From: Mycobacterium terramassiliense
GTDB taxonomy: Bacteria > Actinomycetota > Actinomycetes > Mycobacteriales > Mycobacteriaceae
Reading direction: 5' to 3'
Length of the DNA: 64,000 nt
Assembly (NCBI RefSeq): GCF_900157385.1
Contig: NZ_LT717701.1
Location: forward strand, 124,001 to 188,000
Shown here: positions 7,899 through 16,057 of the stretch, piece by piece
Layout of the letters: each line of letters begins with the position of its first letter
Numbering within the stretch: the first letter of the stretch is position 1
Program-made: the position numbers and the translations under genes
The notes under the pieces: model-generated
Database searches by the model: none
What the model saw: only the letters and a program-made list of their open reading frames with translations
Told to the model about the DNA's origin: nothing

Positions 7899-8567
7899 AG
7901 CCGTGCTCCTAGCTCACGGTCGCATCGGTCGGGCCGCGAGCGCTCACGCGAGAACCTGTCACGCGAGGAGCGCAAGGAGGTCACCCGTCGCGCGATCATC
8001 GCCGCTGCGTTGAAGCTGCTGCAGGATCGCAGCTTTTCCAGCCTGAGCCTGCGCGAGGTGACCCGGGAGGTCGGGATTGTTCCGGCGGGCTTCTACCGGC
8101 ACTTCGAGTCGATGGAGGCGCTTGGGCTGGTCCTGATCGACGAATCATTTCGCACCCTGCGGGACACCCTGCGGGGGGCGCGCGCCGGCAAACTGGACCC
8201 CAACCGGGTGATCGAATCGTCGGTCGAGATCGTCGTCGCCAGCATCACCGAACGCCGCGAGCACTGGCGGTTCATCTACCGGGAACGCTCGGGCGGGGTG
8301 ACCGTCCTGCGCTACGCGATCCGCACCGAGCTGCGCCTGATCACCTCCGAGCTGGCCACCGACCTCGCCCGCTTCACCGGCCTGAATGCGTGGAGCACCG
8401 AGGACCTGAACATACTGGCGACCCTGTTCGTCAATTCGATGATCGTCATCGCCGAGGCGATCGAGGACGCGCAGACTACGGAGGCCCTGGAAGACATCCG
8501 GCGGGCGGCGGTCAAGCAGCTGCGGATGATCACCATCGGGATCGCCGGCTGGCGGAGCAGTCCATGA
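7893..8567 (+). CDS. FabR/DesT-like TetR regulator of fatty acid desaturation
   Basis: A 224-residue TetR-family protein. The helix-turn-helix segment (SLSLREVTREVGIVPAGFYRHF, given here only as a landmark near residues 50-70) and the ligand-domain start (LGLVLIDES, YRERSGG) closely follow E. coli FabR and Pseudomonas DesT. Those proteins sense acyl-CoA saturation and repress unsaturated fatty acid genes. The gene diverges from the desaturase/reductase operon, the classic DesT arrangement. The frame is open from GTG 7815, but the residues before 7893 are atypical and GTG 7893 has a well-placed -10 box. The first 25 or so residues are a basic, Ser/Arg-rich tail. The regulatory role is inferred. 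Confidence 0.82.
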   Translation: MNSRAPSSRSHRSGRERSRENLSREERKEVTRRAIIAAALKLLQDRSFSSLSLREVTREVGIVPAGFYRHFESMEALGLVLIDESFRTLRDTLRGARAGKLDPNRVIESSVEIVVASITERREHWRFIYRERSGGVTVLRYAIRTELRLITSELATDLARFTGLNAWSTEDLNILATLFVNSMIVIAEAIEDAQTTEALEDIRRAAVKQLRMITIGIAGWRSSP

Positions 8568-8616
8568 GCACGGCCACCCCGTCAGGGCAGTGAACAACCG
8601 AACACTAACTTGCGGC

Positions 8617-8979
8617 CTACTCGTCGACGACCTCGTACAACGAGTCGCCGTCTTCGGGGGTGCCGTCGATCTGGCCGCGGTGGGCGCGCCCGGGACCACC
8701 GTCGTCGCTCGCGCCGGCCCCCAAGGTCGCGTCGGCCGAAACGTCCGGTTCTTCCTCGGCAAGTCGATCGTCGAGGGATTCGCCTTCGCGCTCCTCGCGG
8801 GCGGTCATCCCGAAGCGATTCGCTTCGCTCCAGTCCTCGGGTGGGTCGACGACGATGTCGCCGTCGTCGTTGCGCAGCTCGTCGGAGTCGGTGCCTTCGC
8901 TCGCGCTCAGGGTGTCGCCCGGGCCGCCCTCCTCGGGAAAGTCGGCGGGGTCGACCAAGTCTCCTGTGTTGCTAGCCAT
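8617..8979 (-). CDS. Small acidic DUF5709-type protein
   Basis: A 120-residue, strongly acidic, probably largely disordered protein with no hydrophobic segment. The central ESLDDRLAEEEPDV segment (about residues 70-85) is what I associate with actinobacterial DUF5709 proteins, whose function is unknown. ATG 8979 follows a GGAG box. Upstream, GTTT-N15-GGGCAA (9013-8989, minus strand) is a poor match to a SigF promoter and is noted only because other stress genes lie nearby. It probably forms its own unit between the TetR and GNAT genes. Confidence 0.7.
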   Translation of the reverse strand: MASNTGDLVDPADFPEEGGPGDTLSASEGTDSDELRNDDGDIVVDPPEDWSEANRFGMTAREEREGESLDDRLAEEEPDVSADATLGAGASDDGGPGRAHRGQIDGTPEDGDSLYEVVDE

Positions 8980-9025
8980 ACTCCACGGTTGCCCCGGGGC
9001 CCCGTGATTAAACGCGGCGTACCGC

Positions 9026-9619
9026 TCACTGCGGCGTGCGCCACATCGTCCAGAGCGGTGGGCCGCCGTGGGGCAACCGGGTCTCCTGGGTGACGGTGAA
9101 GCCGAAACGTTCGTAGTACGGGACGTTCTCGGGTTTGCTCGACTCGAGATAGGCCGGGCAGTACTCGGCGTCGCAGCGGTCCAGCCGCGACCGCATCAGG
9201 GCCTGGCCGAAGCCCTGGCCGCGGACCGCAGGGTCGCTGCCGATGACGGCCAGATACCAGTGGGGTTCTTCGGGGTGGATGCCCTTCATGAGTTCCTGGA
9301 CTTCGCGCGCCTTCGCCGAACGCGACCCGAACACCCTGATGAAGCTCGGCATCATCGCGAACTCCTCGCGACGCGAATGCCGCCAGCGATCGGGTGGGTC
9401 CCACAGCCCCGCCGCGCCGATACCCGGGCCGTCGCAGGCCACCTCGACGCCGCCACCGGCCAGATGATGGTGGCGGGTGATCGCCGCGAATAACCGGCGC
9501 GCTTGCGCGGAGCGCCCGCGCTCGTCGGGAAGGATCCACATGATGACCGGATCGTCGTAGAAGGCCCGCGCCAAGGTGCGCGACAGATCGCGAATGTCGG
9601 CTTTGCGCGCGGGGCGCAC
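9026..9619 (-). CDS. GNAT-family N-acetyltransferase
   Basis: A 197-residue GCN5-related acetyltransferase that would use acetyl-CoA. The acetyl-CoA pyrophosphate loop is in LAVIGSDPAVRGQGFGQALM (about residues 123-142, Q/RxxGxG/A type), followed by the C-terminal NVPYYERFGF strand-helix usual in the fold. The start is GTG 9619. It diverges from fgd2 across 62 bases, as Rv0133 and Rv0132c do in M. tuberculosis, so it is probably the Rv0133 ortholog. Its acceptor is unknown. Confidence 0.83.
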   Translation of the reverse strand: MRPARKADIRDLSRTLARAFYDDPVIMWILPDERGRSAQARRLFAAITRHHHLAGGGVEVACDGPGIGAAGLWDPPDRWRHSRREEFAMMPSFIRVFGSRSAKAREVQELMKGIHPEEPHWYLAVIGSDPAVRGQGFGQALMRSRLDRCDAEYCPAYLESSKPENVPYYERFGFTVTQETRLPHGGPPLWTMWRTPQ

Positions 9620-9681
9620 TTCCGGGGTCGCGACGTCAGGCTAGTGGGTGTGATGCGCGCCGGGACGGGTATGCCGATCCG

Positions 9682-10776
9682 GTGACCGGGATCTCGCGGC
9701 GAGCGTTCGGGCGAGTGGCCGCGGGCGCGGGCGTGCTGGGCAGCGTCGGATTCCCCGAAGGCTGCGCCACACCGGGATCCGGGCACGGCAGGCCCACCGG
9801 CGCACCGGCGGCAGCCAAGGGCGTGGGAGTCGTGCTCTCCCATGAGCAATTCCGCACCGACCAACTAATCGCGCAGGCACAGGCCGCCGAGCAAGGCGGC
9901 TTCCAGTACGTGTGGGCCAGCGACCACATCCAGCCGTGGCAGGACGACGAGGGGCACTCGATGTTCCCGTGGCTGACGCTGGCCCTGGTCGGCAACGCCA
10001 CCAGCCGCCTCACGTTCGGCACCGGGGTGACCTGCCCGACCTACCGCTACCACCCCGCCACCGTGGCCCAGGCGTTCGCGTCCCTGGCCCTCCTCAGCCC
10101 GGGCAGGGTGTTTTTGGGGTTGGGCACCGGCGAGCGACTCAACGAACAGGCCACCACCAACACCTACGGCAACTACCGCGAGCGCCACGACCGGCTGATC
10201 GAGGCGATCGAAATGATCCGGCAACTGTGGAGCGGTTCGCGAATCTCTTTCGCGGGCCGCTACTTTCAGACCAATTCGTTGAAGCTTTACGACGTCCCGG
10301 CCAATCCGCCGCCAATCTTCGTGGCTGCCAGCGGCCCCAAGAGCGCAAAGCTGGCAGGCCAATACGGCGACGGCTGGATCACCCAGGCTCGCGACGTCAC
10401 CAATGCGAAGTTGTTGGCCGCTTTCGGCGCCGGCGCCCAGGCCGTCGGGCGCGATCCCGCCAACCTGGTCAAGCGCGCCGAGTTGTTCGCCGTCGTCGGC
10501 GACAACATCCAGGCCACCCGCGCCGCCACCCTGTGGCGCTTCACCGCCGGAGCCGTCGATCAACCCAATCCCGTGGAGATCCAACGCGCCGCGGAGTCGA
10601 ATCCGATCGGCAAGGTCTTGGACAACTGGGCGGTCGGGACCGATCCCGCGCCCCACATCGATGCCGTACAGAAGGTTCTCGACGCCGGAGCCGTACCGTT
10701 TCTGCACTTCCCGCAAGACGATCCCATCACCGCCATCGACTTCTACCGCACCAACGTCTTGCCCAAACTGCACTAA
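9682..10776 (+). CDS. fgd2: F420-dependent hydroxymycolic acid dehydrogenase (FGD2)
   Basis: A 364-residue LLM-fold enzyme nearly superimposable on Rv0132c, once called FGD2 and later described as an F420-dependent hydroxymycolic acid dehydrogenase that makes ketomycolates. The N terminus carries a twin-arginine motif (SRRAFG, residues 5-10), a hydrophobic stretch and Cys28 in PEGC, a weak lipobox. The protein is therefore probably exported by Tat and perhaps lipid-anchored. Family segments follow in order: GVGVVLSHEQFRTD, ASDHIQPWQDDEGHSM, FGTGVTCPTYRYHPA, FLGLGTGERLNE and FVAASGPKSAKLAG. The start is GTG 9682. The downstream gene has its own SigF-type promoter. Confidence 0.92.
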   Translation: MTGISRRAFGRVAAGAGVLGSVGFPEGCATPGSGHGRPTGAPAAAKGVGVVLSHEQFRTDQLIAQAQAAEQGGFQYVWASDHIQPWQDDEGHSMFPWLTLALVGNATSRLTFGTGVTCPTYRYHPATVAQAFASLALLSPGRVFLGLGTGERLNEQATTNTYGNYRERHDRLIEAIEMIRQLWSGSRISFAGRYFQTNSLKLYDVPANPPPIFVAASGPKSAKLAGQYGDGWITQARDVTNAKLLAAFGAGAQAVGRDPANLVKRAELFAVVGDNIQATRAATLWRFTAGAVDQPNPVEIQRAAESNPIGKVLDNWAVGTDPAPHIDAVQKVLDAGAVPFLHFPQDDPITAIDFYRTNVLPKLH

Positions 10777-10810
10777 AGGTCGTCGAGGCTTTTCGCCTGC
10801 CGTTTCTTGC

Positions 10811-10835
10811 GTTTCAACGCATCTCACCCGGGTAT
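10811..10835 (+). promoter_or_regulatory. SigF-type promoter of the HHE gene
   Basis: GTTT (10811-10814), a 15-base spacer and GGGTAT (10830-10835) match the mycobacterial SigF consensus GTTT-N15-17-GGGTAT. Transcription would start near 10842, about 23 bases before the ATG. Confidence 0.65.
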
Positions 10836-10864
10836 TCGCGGATCAATCTCATGGAAGGCAAGGC

Positions 10865-11449
10865 ATGGACGCAATCACTTTTCTTCGCCACGACCACAAG
10901 AGCGTGCTCGGTTTGTTCGAGTCGCTCGACGGTGCGCCGTCGAACGAGGGCGCCGCAAGCAGCGGCCTGGAGACGATGGTCAACAACCTCATCATCGCCG
11001 AGTCACAGCACGAAGCGATCGAAGAACAGTTCTTCTGGCCCGCGGTGCGGCGCGCGATCGAGAACGGAGACGCCCTCGCGGACAAGGCGATTGAGCAGGA
11101 GCAGGCCGGCAAGAAGCTGCTACAGCGGCTGGAGGACGGCACGCCGGGCGACCCGGATTACCACGAGGCCCTGCGGGAGTTCATCAAAGCCGGTCGCGAA
11201 CACATCGCCTACGAACAAGACGTCGTATGGCCTCAGGTCGAAGCCGTGTTGAGCCGCGACGAACTCGAGAAGATCGGCGAAAAACTGGAAACCGCAAAGA
11301 AAGTGGCACCCACCCGTCCGCATCCCAACACCCCGCCCAATCCGGCCGTGCTCAAGACCGTCGGCATGGGCGCCGCGGTCGTGGACCACGTGCGCGACGC
11401 GGTCACCGGTCGAGCGGCGGACAACCCGCCGGACCCGCAGATCAAGTGA
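10865..11449 (+). CDS. Hemerythrin HHE-domain protein
   Basis: A 194-residue protein with an N-terminal hemerythrin-like four-helix domain (residues 1-140). Candidate di-iron ligands are in LRHDHKSV (about 8-11), ESQHEAIEEQFFWP and GREHIAYEQDVVWP. The C-terminal tail is Pro-rich (RPHPNTPPN), then Gly/Ala-rich. HHE proteins in mycobacteria have been linked to nitric oxide, hydrogen peroxide and SigF-type stress responses. ATG 10865 is preceded by GGAAGGCAAGGC. It is convergent with the Mn catalase, with a strong hairpin between them. The matching SigF-type promoters upstream of both suggest one stress module. Confidence 0.85.
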   Translation: MDAITFLRHDHKSVLGLFESLDGAPSNEGAASSGLETMVNNLIIAESQHEAIEEQFFWPAVRRAIENGDALADKAIEQEQAGKKLLQRLEDGTPGDPDYHEALREFIKAGREHIAYEQDVVWPQVEAVLSRDELEKIGEKLETAKKVAPTRPHPNTPPNPAVLKTVGMGAAVVDHVRDAVTGRAADNPPDPQIK

Positions 11450-11456
11450 GCAGTCA

Positions 11457-11495
11457 CGAACGTCGGGCGTCGATTCGATCGACGCCCGACGTTCG
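11457..11495. terminator. Bidirectional hairpin terminator
   Basis: An 18-base perfect inverted repeat (11457-11474 with 11478-11495, three-base loop) begins CGAACGTCGGGCG and lies between the convergent HHE and Mn catalase genes. It lacks a T-tract, as many mycobacterial terminators do. Confidence 0.75.
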
Positions 11496-11506
11496 TCTAC
11501 TCCCAG

Positions 11507-12403
11507 TTATCCTGTGGGCGTGTGCTGTTCGTGAGTGAATGGCTTTTCGGCCTCGACGGCCGGTGAGCCGTGCGGGTTCTGTTCTGCGCCCTTGTTCTGG
11601 CGCTTCGTTCCGCCCAGCCATTGCTGTTCGGGCTTTTCCACGTATTCCCATTCCATCCCCTTGGGCCACGGCCCCTGGCCTTCGTTCCACGGGCCGCGAA
11701 TGGACTCGCCACCACCGTTGGACATGTTGAATGCCGTGTTCTGGAAGCGCGGATCACCCGGCAGCTGGCCGGGCGGGAAGTTCACGGGAAGCTCGTTGAG
11801 CGCGGCGGTGAACTGCTGATAATGCGCCACCTCGCGCGTCATCAGAAAGCTCAGGGTGTCCTGCACGCCGGGATCGTCGGTGAACTGTTTGAGGTACTCG
11901 TAGACGACTTTCGCCCGGGACTCCGCGGCCACGTTGTTGCGGAGGTCCACCGAAGGGTCGCCGTTGGCGTCGATGAACGCGCCGGTCCAGTTGTTTCCCG
12001 CGGAGTCCTTGACGTCCGGGCCGCCGCCGCTGAGCACCAGAAACAGCGGGTTGATCGCGACCTGGTGGATGATCGAGTCCCGACCATCCGTGCTGGCCAC
12101 CGCCGGCATCCAGTCACACTGCTCATTGGCGATCTTCAGGTTGTCGTTGAGACCGTCGAGCAGCATCGTGATCATCGATCCGACCATTTCGAGGTGGCTG
12201 AGCTCCTCGGTCGCGATGTCCATGAACAGGTCGTACATCTTCGGGTTCTTCTGCCGCAAAACGAAAGCCTGCGTGAAGTACTGCAGCGCCGCGGTGAGCT
12301 CCCCATTGGCACCGCCGAATTGCTCCATCAGCAGCGACGCGAACCGTGGATCGGGTCGGTCCACGCGGACCTCGAACTGGAGATCTTTGTTGTGCACAAA
12401 CAT
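11507..12403 (-). CDS. Manganese catalase
   Basis: A 298-residue non-haem catalase of the ferritin-like di-manganese family, which converts hydrogen peroxide to water and oxygen. Candidate metal ligands sit at the expected places: Glu35 (GANGELTAAL), Glu66/67 and His70 (ATEELSHLE), Glu161 (AAESRAKVV) and His194 (REVAHYQQF). The length is normal for the bacterial enzyme, and there is no signal peptide. The C-terminal tail from about residue 270 is Gln/Glu/His-rich. ATG 12403 is preceded by AGGCAGGC. A SigF-type promoter and an 11-base direct repeat lie upstream. Confidence 0.92.
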   Translation of the reverse strand: MFVHNKDLQFEVRVDRPDPRFASLLMEQFGGANGELTAALQYFTQAFVLRQKNPKMYDLFMDIATEELSHLEMVGSMITMLLDGLNDNLKIANEQCDWMPAVASTDGRDSIIHQVAINPLFLVLSGGGPDVKDSAGNNWTGAFIDANGDPSVDLRNNVAAESRAKVVYEYLKQFTDDPGVQDTLSFLMTREVAHYQQFTAALNELPVNFPPGQLPGDPRFQNTAFNMSNGGGESIRGPWNEGQGPWPKGMEWEYVEKPEQQWLGGTKRQNKGAEQNPHGSPAVEAEKPFTHEQHTPTG

Positions 12404-12415
12404 ATTGCCTGCCTA

Positions 12416-12443
12416 AAAGTTCTGAGTTCATGAAAGTTCTGAG
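12416..12443. repeat. Direct repeat upstream of Mn catalase
   Basis: AAAGTTCTGAG occurs twice, at 12416-12426 and 12433-12443, 17 bases apart, between the Mn catalase start codon and its SigF-type -10 box. It could be a regulator site in the 5' UTR or chance. Confidence 0.45.
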
Positions 12444-12461
12444 ATGTCCCGTTAACGGCGG

Positions 12462-12486
12462 ATACCCGGGGCTTTTGGGGCCAAAC
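12462..12486 (-). promoter_or_regulatory. SigF-type promoter of Mn catalase
   Basis: On the minus strand GTTT (12486-12483), a 15-base spacer and GGGTAT (12467-12462) match the SigF consensus. The start site would be near 12455, giving a leader of about 50 bases. Confidence 0.65.
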
Positions 12487-12583
12487 TGTCGGTCGGCCAA
12501 TCCGGGGAGCGCCCGGCGATCACGCCGCGGCCAGGGCCGCCGCGGAGTGACGCGCGGCGCGAGATCGTGGACAATCCGTACAC

Positions 12584-13282
12584 ATGGTGTCTTCAGACCC
12601 TGAATCCAGGCACGAGCTGGCCGTCCGCATGGCCGAACTCGCGCGCCACATCGCCGCGCCCCGCAGCGTCGACGACGTTCTCTCCGACGTCACTGCGGCG
12701 GCGGTGCAGCTGATACCGGGGGCTGACGTCGCGGGAGTGCTGCTCGTAAAACAGGGCGGGGAGTTCGAATCCGTTGCGGATACGGACAGCTTGGCCGCGC
12801 AGCTCGACAAGCTGCAGCACGATTTCGGCGAAGGGCCCTGTGCTGACGCCGCACTCAAACAGACCATTGTGCGGTCGGACGACATGCGCGATGAGCCTCG
12901 CTGGCCCCGATATGCGCCCGCGGCCGTTGAACACGGCGTTCTCAGTAGCCTGTCGTTCAAGCTGTACACCGCGGACCGCACCGCCGGCGCGCTCAACCTG
13001 TTCAGCTTCAAAGTCGGTGCGTGGGACGCCGACGCCGAGACGATCGGATCGGTGTTCGCCGCGCACGCCGCCGCCGCGATCTTGGCCGGGCGCCACGGTG
13101 AGCAAATGCAAGCGGCGCTGACCACACGCGACCGCATCGGTCAGGCCAAGGGCATCATCATGGAACGCTACGGCGTGGACGACGTGCGCGCTTTCGAGAT
13201 GTTGCGGGCGCTTTCCCAGGAGAGTCAGACCAAGCTCGCCGAGATCGCCCAGCGCGTCATCGAGACCCGCGGCGACGACTGA
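12584..13282 (+). CDS. GAF-ANTAR RNA-binding antitermination regulator
   Basis: A 232-residue soluble regulator. Residues about 20-165 form a GAF sensor domain (SVDDVLSDVTAAAV, then FGEGPCADA and RWPRYAPAA, as in actinobacterial GAF-ANTAR proteins). Residues about 175-228 are the ANTAR domain (LTTRDRIGQAKGIIMERYGV, then FEMLRALSQ). ANTAR domains bind paired RNA hairpins and prevent termination. Its position beside the SigF-controlled stress genes suggests a stress input, but no target hairpins could be assigned. ATG 12584 is used. The 180-base gap before it holds the divergent Mn catalase promoter. Confidence 0.87.
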   Translation: MVSSDPESRHELAVRMAELARHIAAPRSVDDVLSDVTAAAVQLIPGADVAGVLLVKQGGEFESVADTDSLAAQLDKLQHDFGEGPCADAALKQTIVRSDDMRDEPRWPRYAPAAVEHGVLSSLSFKLYTADRTAGALNLFSFKVGAWDADAETIGSVFAAHAAAAILAGRHGEQMQAALTTRDRIGQAKGIIMERYGVDDVRAFEMLRALSQESQTKLAEIAQRVIETRGDD

Positions 13283-13309
13283 CCCGCTGCCGCCGCCATC
13301 TAGGATGAG

Positions 13310-14659
13310 ATGGCCTTATCAACGAGTCCGGCGCGGCGCTGCGCCGGGGAACGGTGGGCCACGGTGTGGGACTTCGAAACGGACCCGGAATACCAGGCGA
13401 AGCTGGACTGGGTCGAAAAATTCATGACGGACGAACTCGAACCGCTCGATCTCGTCGCGCTCGATCCATATGACAAGAAGAACGCCGAGATGATGGCCAT
13501 CCTGCGGCCGCTGCAGCAGCAGGTGAAGGACCAAGGGTTGTGGGCCGCGCACCTGCGGCCCGACCTCGGCGGCCAGGGCTTCGGTCAGGTCAAGCTCGCG
13601 CTGCTCAACGAGATCCTCGGGCGCTCCCGCTGGGCGCCGTCGGTCTTCGGCTGCCAGGCCCCGGACTCCGGCAACGCCGAGATCCTCGCGCTGTTCGGCA
13701 CCGACGAGCAAAAGGAGCGCTACCTGCAACCGCTGCTTGACGGCGAAATCACCTCCTGCTACTCGATGACCGAACCGCAAGGTGGTTCGGACCCCGGACA
13801 GTTCGTCACCGCCGCGACCCGCGACGGCGACTACTGGGTGATCAACGGCGAGAAGTGGTTTTCCACCAACGCCAAGCACGCGTCGTTTTTCATCGTCATG
13901 GCCGTCACCAACCCCGAGTCGCGCACCTACGACAAGATGTCTCTGTTCATCGTTCCGGCCGAGACGCCGGGCATCGAGATCGTGCGCAACGTGGGTGTGG
14001 GCGCCGAGTCCTCGAAGCGTGCCAGCCACGGCTACGTCCGCTACACCGATGTCCGCGTGCCCGCCGACCACGTGCTGGGTGGCGAGGGTCAGGCGTTCAT
14101 GATCGCGCAGACCCGGCTTGGGGGTGGCCGGATCCACCACGCGATGCGCACAATCGCGTTGGCGCGCAGCGCCTTTGACATGATGTGTGAGCGTGCGGTG
14201 TCGCGCAAGACCAGACATGGTCGGCTGTCCGATTTCCAGATGACCCAGGAGAAGGTCGCCGACAGCTGGATCCAGATCGAGCAGTTCCGGCTGCTGGTGT
14301 TGCGCACCGCGTGGCTCATCGACAAGCACCACGACTACCAGAAGGTGCGCCGTGACATCGCCGCGGTGAAGGTCGCGATGCCCCAGGTGCTGCACGACGT
14401 CGTGCAGCGGGCCATGCACCTGCACGGCGCGCTCGGCGTCTCCGACGAGATGCCCTTCGTCAAGATGATGGTCGCCGCCGAGTCGCTGGGCATCGCGGAC
14501 GGAGCCACCGAGCTGCACAAGATGACGGTGGCGCGCCGCACGTTGCGCGAATACCAGCCCGTGGCAACGCCTTTCCCGTCTCAGCACATACCGGCACGGC
14601 GCGCCGAGGCCCAGGCCCGCCTGGCCGAGCGTCTCGAACACTCGATCGCCGAGTTTTAA
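13310..14659 (+). CDS. fadE1: Acyl-CoA dehydrogenase (FadE1-like)
   Basis: A 449-residue flavoprotein of the acyl-CoA dehydrogenase family, ACAD10/11-like in sequence, expected to introduce the alpha-beta double bond in a long-chain or branched acyl-CoA. FAD/substrate segments are CYSMTEPQGGSDPGQF and WVINGEKWFSTNA (about residues 145-185), then LGGGRIHHAMR and LHGALGVSDEMP. The order fadE1-htdZ-fbpC matches Rv0131c-Rv0130-Rv0129c. Start choice is open: ATG 13310 has a close AGGATGAG, whereas GTG 13364 begins at WDFETDPEYQAKL, where family similarity starts. It is convergent with htdZ. Confidence 0.85.
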   Translation: MALSTSPARRCAGERWATVWDFETDPEYQAKLDWVEKFMTDELEPLDLVALDPYDKKNAEMMAILRPLQQQVKDQGLWAAHLRPDLGGQGFGQVKLALLNEILGRSRWAPSVFGCQAPDSGNAEILALFGTDEQKERYLQPLLDGEITSCYSMTEPQGGSDPGQFVTAATRDGDYWVINGEKWFSTNAKHASFFIVMAVTNPESRTYDKMSLFIVPAETPGIEIVRNVGVGAESSKRASHGYVRYTDVRVPADHVLGGEGQAFMIAQTRLGGGRIHHAMRTIALARSAFDMMCERAVSRKTRHGRLSDFQMTQEKVADSWIQIEQFRLLVLRTAWLIDKHHDYQKVRRDIAAVKVAMPQVLHDVVQRAMHLHGALGVSDEMPFVKMMVAAESLGIADGATELHKMTVARRTLREYQPVATPFPSQHIPARRAEAQARLAERLEHSIAEF

Positions 14660-14760
14660 TCTCCGCGTCCGCGCCCTGCATTCGCGACACATAACCCTGT
14701 GCGACGACACGCCGTAAACCATCGCAACAGTTTATGTTTCGCGGTCGCCGACGATCTCGA

Positions 14761-15216
14761 TCAGGAGATGTAGCGGACGATGCTTTCGGCCACACACGCC
14801 GGCTTGGCGGCACCCTCGATCTCGACGGTGGTCGACACCGTCGCCTGTACGGCGCCGTCGCCGAGATCGTCGACCTTGACCAGCGAGCTTTGCGCGCGCA
14901 CCCGCGAGCCCACCGGCACCGGCGCGGGAAAGCGAACCTTGTTCAGGCCGTAATTGATTGCCAATTTGATGCCGTTGACGGTGTACATCTCGTGCTGCAA
15001 CCGCGGCAGCAGTGCCAGCGTCATGAAACCGTGGGCGATGGTGGTGCCGAACGGGCCGGCGGCCGCCCGTTCCGGGTCAACGTGGATCCATTGGTGATCG
15101 CCGGTCGCGTCGGCGAACAGGTTGACGTCCTCCTGGGTGATGGTGACCCAGTCGCTCTGCCCGATCTGTTCGCCCGTGGCGGCGGCGAGGTCGGCCACTG
15201 AATCGAAGGTGCGCAT
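14761..15216 (-). CDS. htdZ: (R)-specific enoyl/3-hydroxyacyl dehydratase, MaoC-like (HtdZ)
   Basis: A 151-residue single hot-dog-fold dehydratase nearly identical in recognisable segments to Rv0130 (HtdZ). The hydratase-2 motif with catalytic Asp and His is in FADATGDHQWIHVDPERAA (about residues 31-49), followed by PFGTTIAHGFMTLAL. The family reversibly hydrates trans-2-enoyl-CoA to (R)-3-hydroxyacyl-CoA. ATG 15216 is taken instead of the upstream in-frame 15249 because the family starts at MRTFDSV and a GGAGGA box precedes it. With the convergent fadE1 it could act in successive beta-oxidation steps. Confidence 0.88.
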   Translation of the reverse strand: MRTFDSVADLAAATGEQIGQSDWVTITQEDVNLFADATGDHQWIHVDPERAAAGPFGTTIAHGFMTLALLPRLQHEMYTVNGIKLAINYGLNKVRFPAPVPVGSRVRAQSSLVKVDDLGDGAVQATVSTTVEIEGAAKPACVAESIVRYIS

Positions 15217-15312
15217 TGGTCCTCCTCGGGGTGCTGACGATGCCCGCAATGCACCCTATCGGAGCCGGATCCTGGCCGTTTCGGGCGCCGCCGCGCGGGA
15301 AACCTAAATCCC

Positions 15313-15489
15313 ATGCCGGAAAACAAGGGCCACAGAGCCGAGGAAGACGTAGAACCCGAAGCGCACCAGGCTCGATCGCGCGCCGCCGCGGGCGGCGACG
15401 GCTCGTACGTCGGAGCTAGTGGTCCCGACGACGCCATCGATGCCGGCGAGACGGGTGCTGAAGCCCGCAGTCAAGACGGCCAGCGGTAG
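15313..15489 (+). CDS. Small acidic hypothetical protein (58 aa)
   Basis: An ATG-initiated 58-codon frame between htdZ and the phosphoesterase. The product is rich in Glu, Asp, Ala and Gly with no hydrophobic segment (MPENKGHRAEEDVEPEA at the start, DAIDAGETGAEARS near the end). Its composition suggests a disordered mycobacterial small protein. It is short and has no clear Shine-Dalgarno. Its TAG lies 14 bases before the next gene, so they may be co-transcribed. No function is proposed. Confidence 0.5.
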   Translation: MPENKGHRAEEDVEPEAHQARSRAAAGGDGSYVGASGPDDAIDAGETGAEARSQDGQR

Positions 15490-15503
15490 CGCAAGATGGC
15501 CGT

Positions 15504-16001
15504 GTGAGGCTGCTGCTGATCGCCGACACCCACGTTCCCCTGCGCGCCCGCGACCTGCCCGCGCGGGTGTGGGACGAGGTTGCCGCCGCCGACGCCGTCG
15601 TGCACGCCGGTGACTGGGTATCGCCCGAATTGCTCGACGACCTGGAATCCAGGGCCGCGCGGCTGATCGCGTGCTGGGGAAACAACGACGGGCCGGCATT
15701 GCGGGCGCGGCTGCCGGAAAGGGCCGACGCCACCCTGGACGGACTGCGCCTCACCGTGGTCCACGAGACCGGGGTGGCGGCCGGGCGGGACGCGCGGATG
15801 TCGCGGCGCTACCCGGACAGCGACGTGCTGGTGTTCGGCCACAGCCACATCCCATGGGACACGACGACCGAAACGGGTCTGCGCCTGCTCAATCCGGGGT
15901 CGCCCACGGACCGTCGCCGGCAACCGCATTGCAGCTACATGACCGCCCAGGTGGTCAACGGCCAGCTGGCGGACGTCGTCCTGCATTTCCTCGACAAGTA
16001 G
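15504..16001 (+). CDS. YfcE/MJ0936-type metallophosphoesterase
   Basis: A 165-residue calcineurin-like phosphoesterase. The metal and active-site motifs are in order: DTH (residues 8-10), GDW (about 37), GNND (about 58), HET (about 85) and GHSH (about 111). This is the compact family of E. coli YfcE, which hydrolyses phosphodiesters in vitro with Mn2+. The physiological substrate is unknown. The start is GTG 15504. It precedes a MarR/ABC exporter set after 56 bases. Confidence 0.82.
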   Translation: MRLLLIADTHVPLRARDLPARVWDEVAAADAVVHAGDWVSPELLDDLESRAARLIACWGNNDGPALRARLPERADATLDGLRLTVVHETGVAAGRDARMSRRYPDSDVLVFGHSHIPWDTTTETGLRLLNPGSPTDRRRQPHCSYMTAQVVNGQLADVVLHFLDK

Positions 16002-16057
16002 CTGGGAGCTAGCCCCTACACAGGCTGCGCACATATTTAGCTCGTAAACAGAGGTAT

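Noticed and set aside
12758-12775. A GTTCGAATCC sequence like a tRNA T-loop
   Set aside because: It lies inside the GAF-ANTAR coding sequence with no cloverleaf around it.
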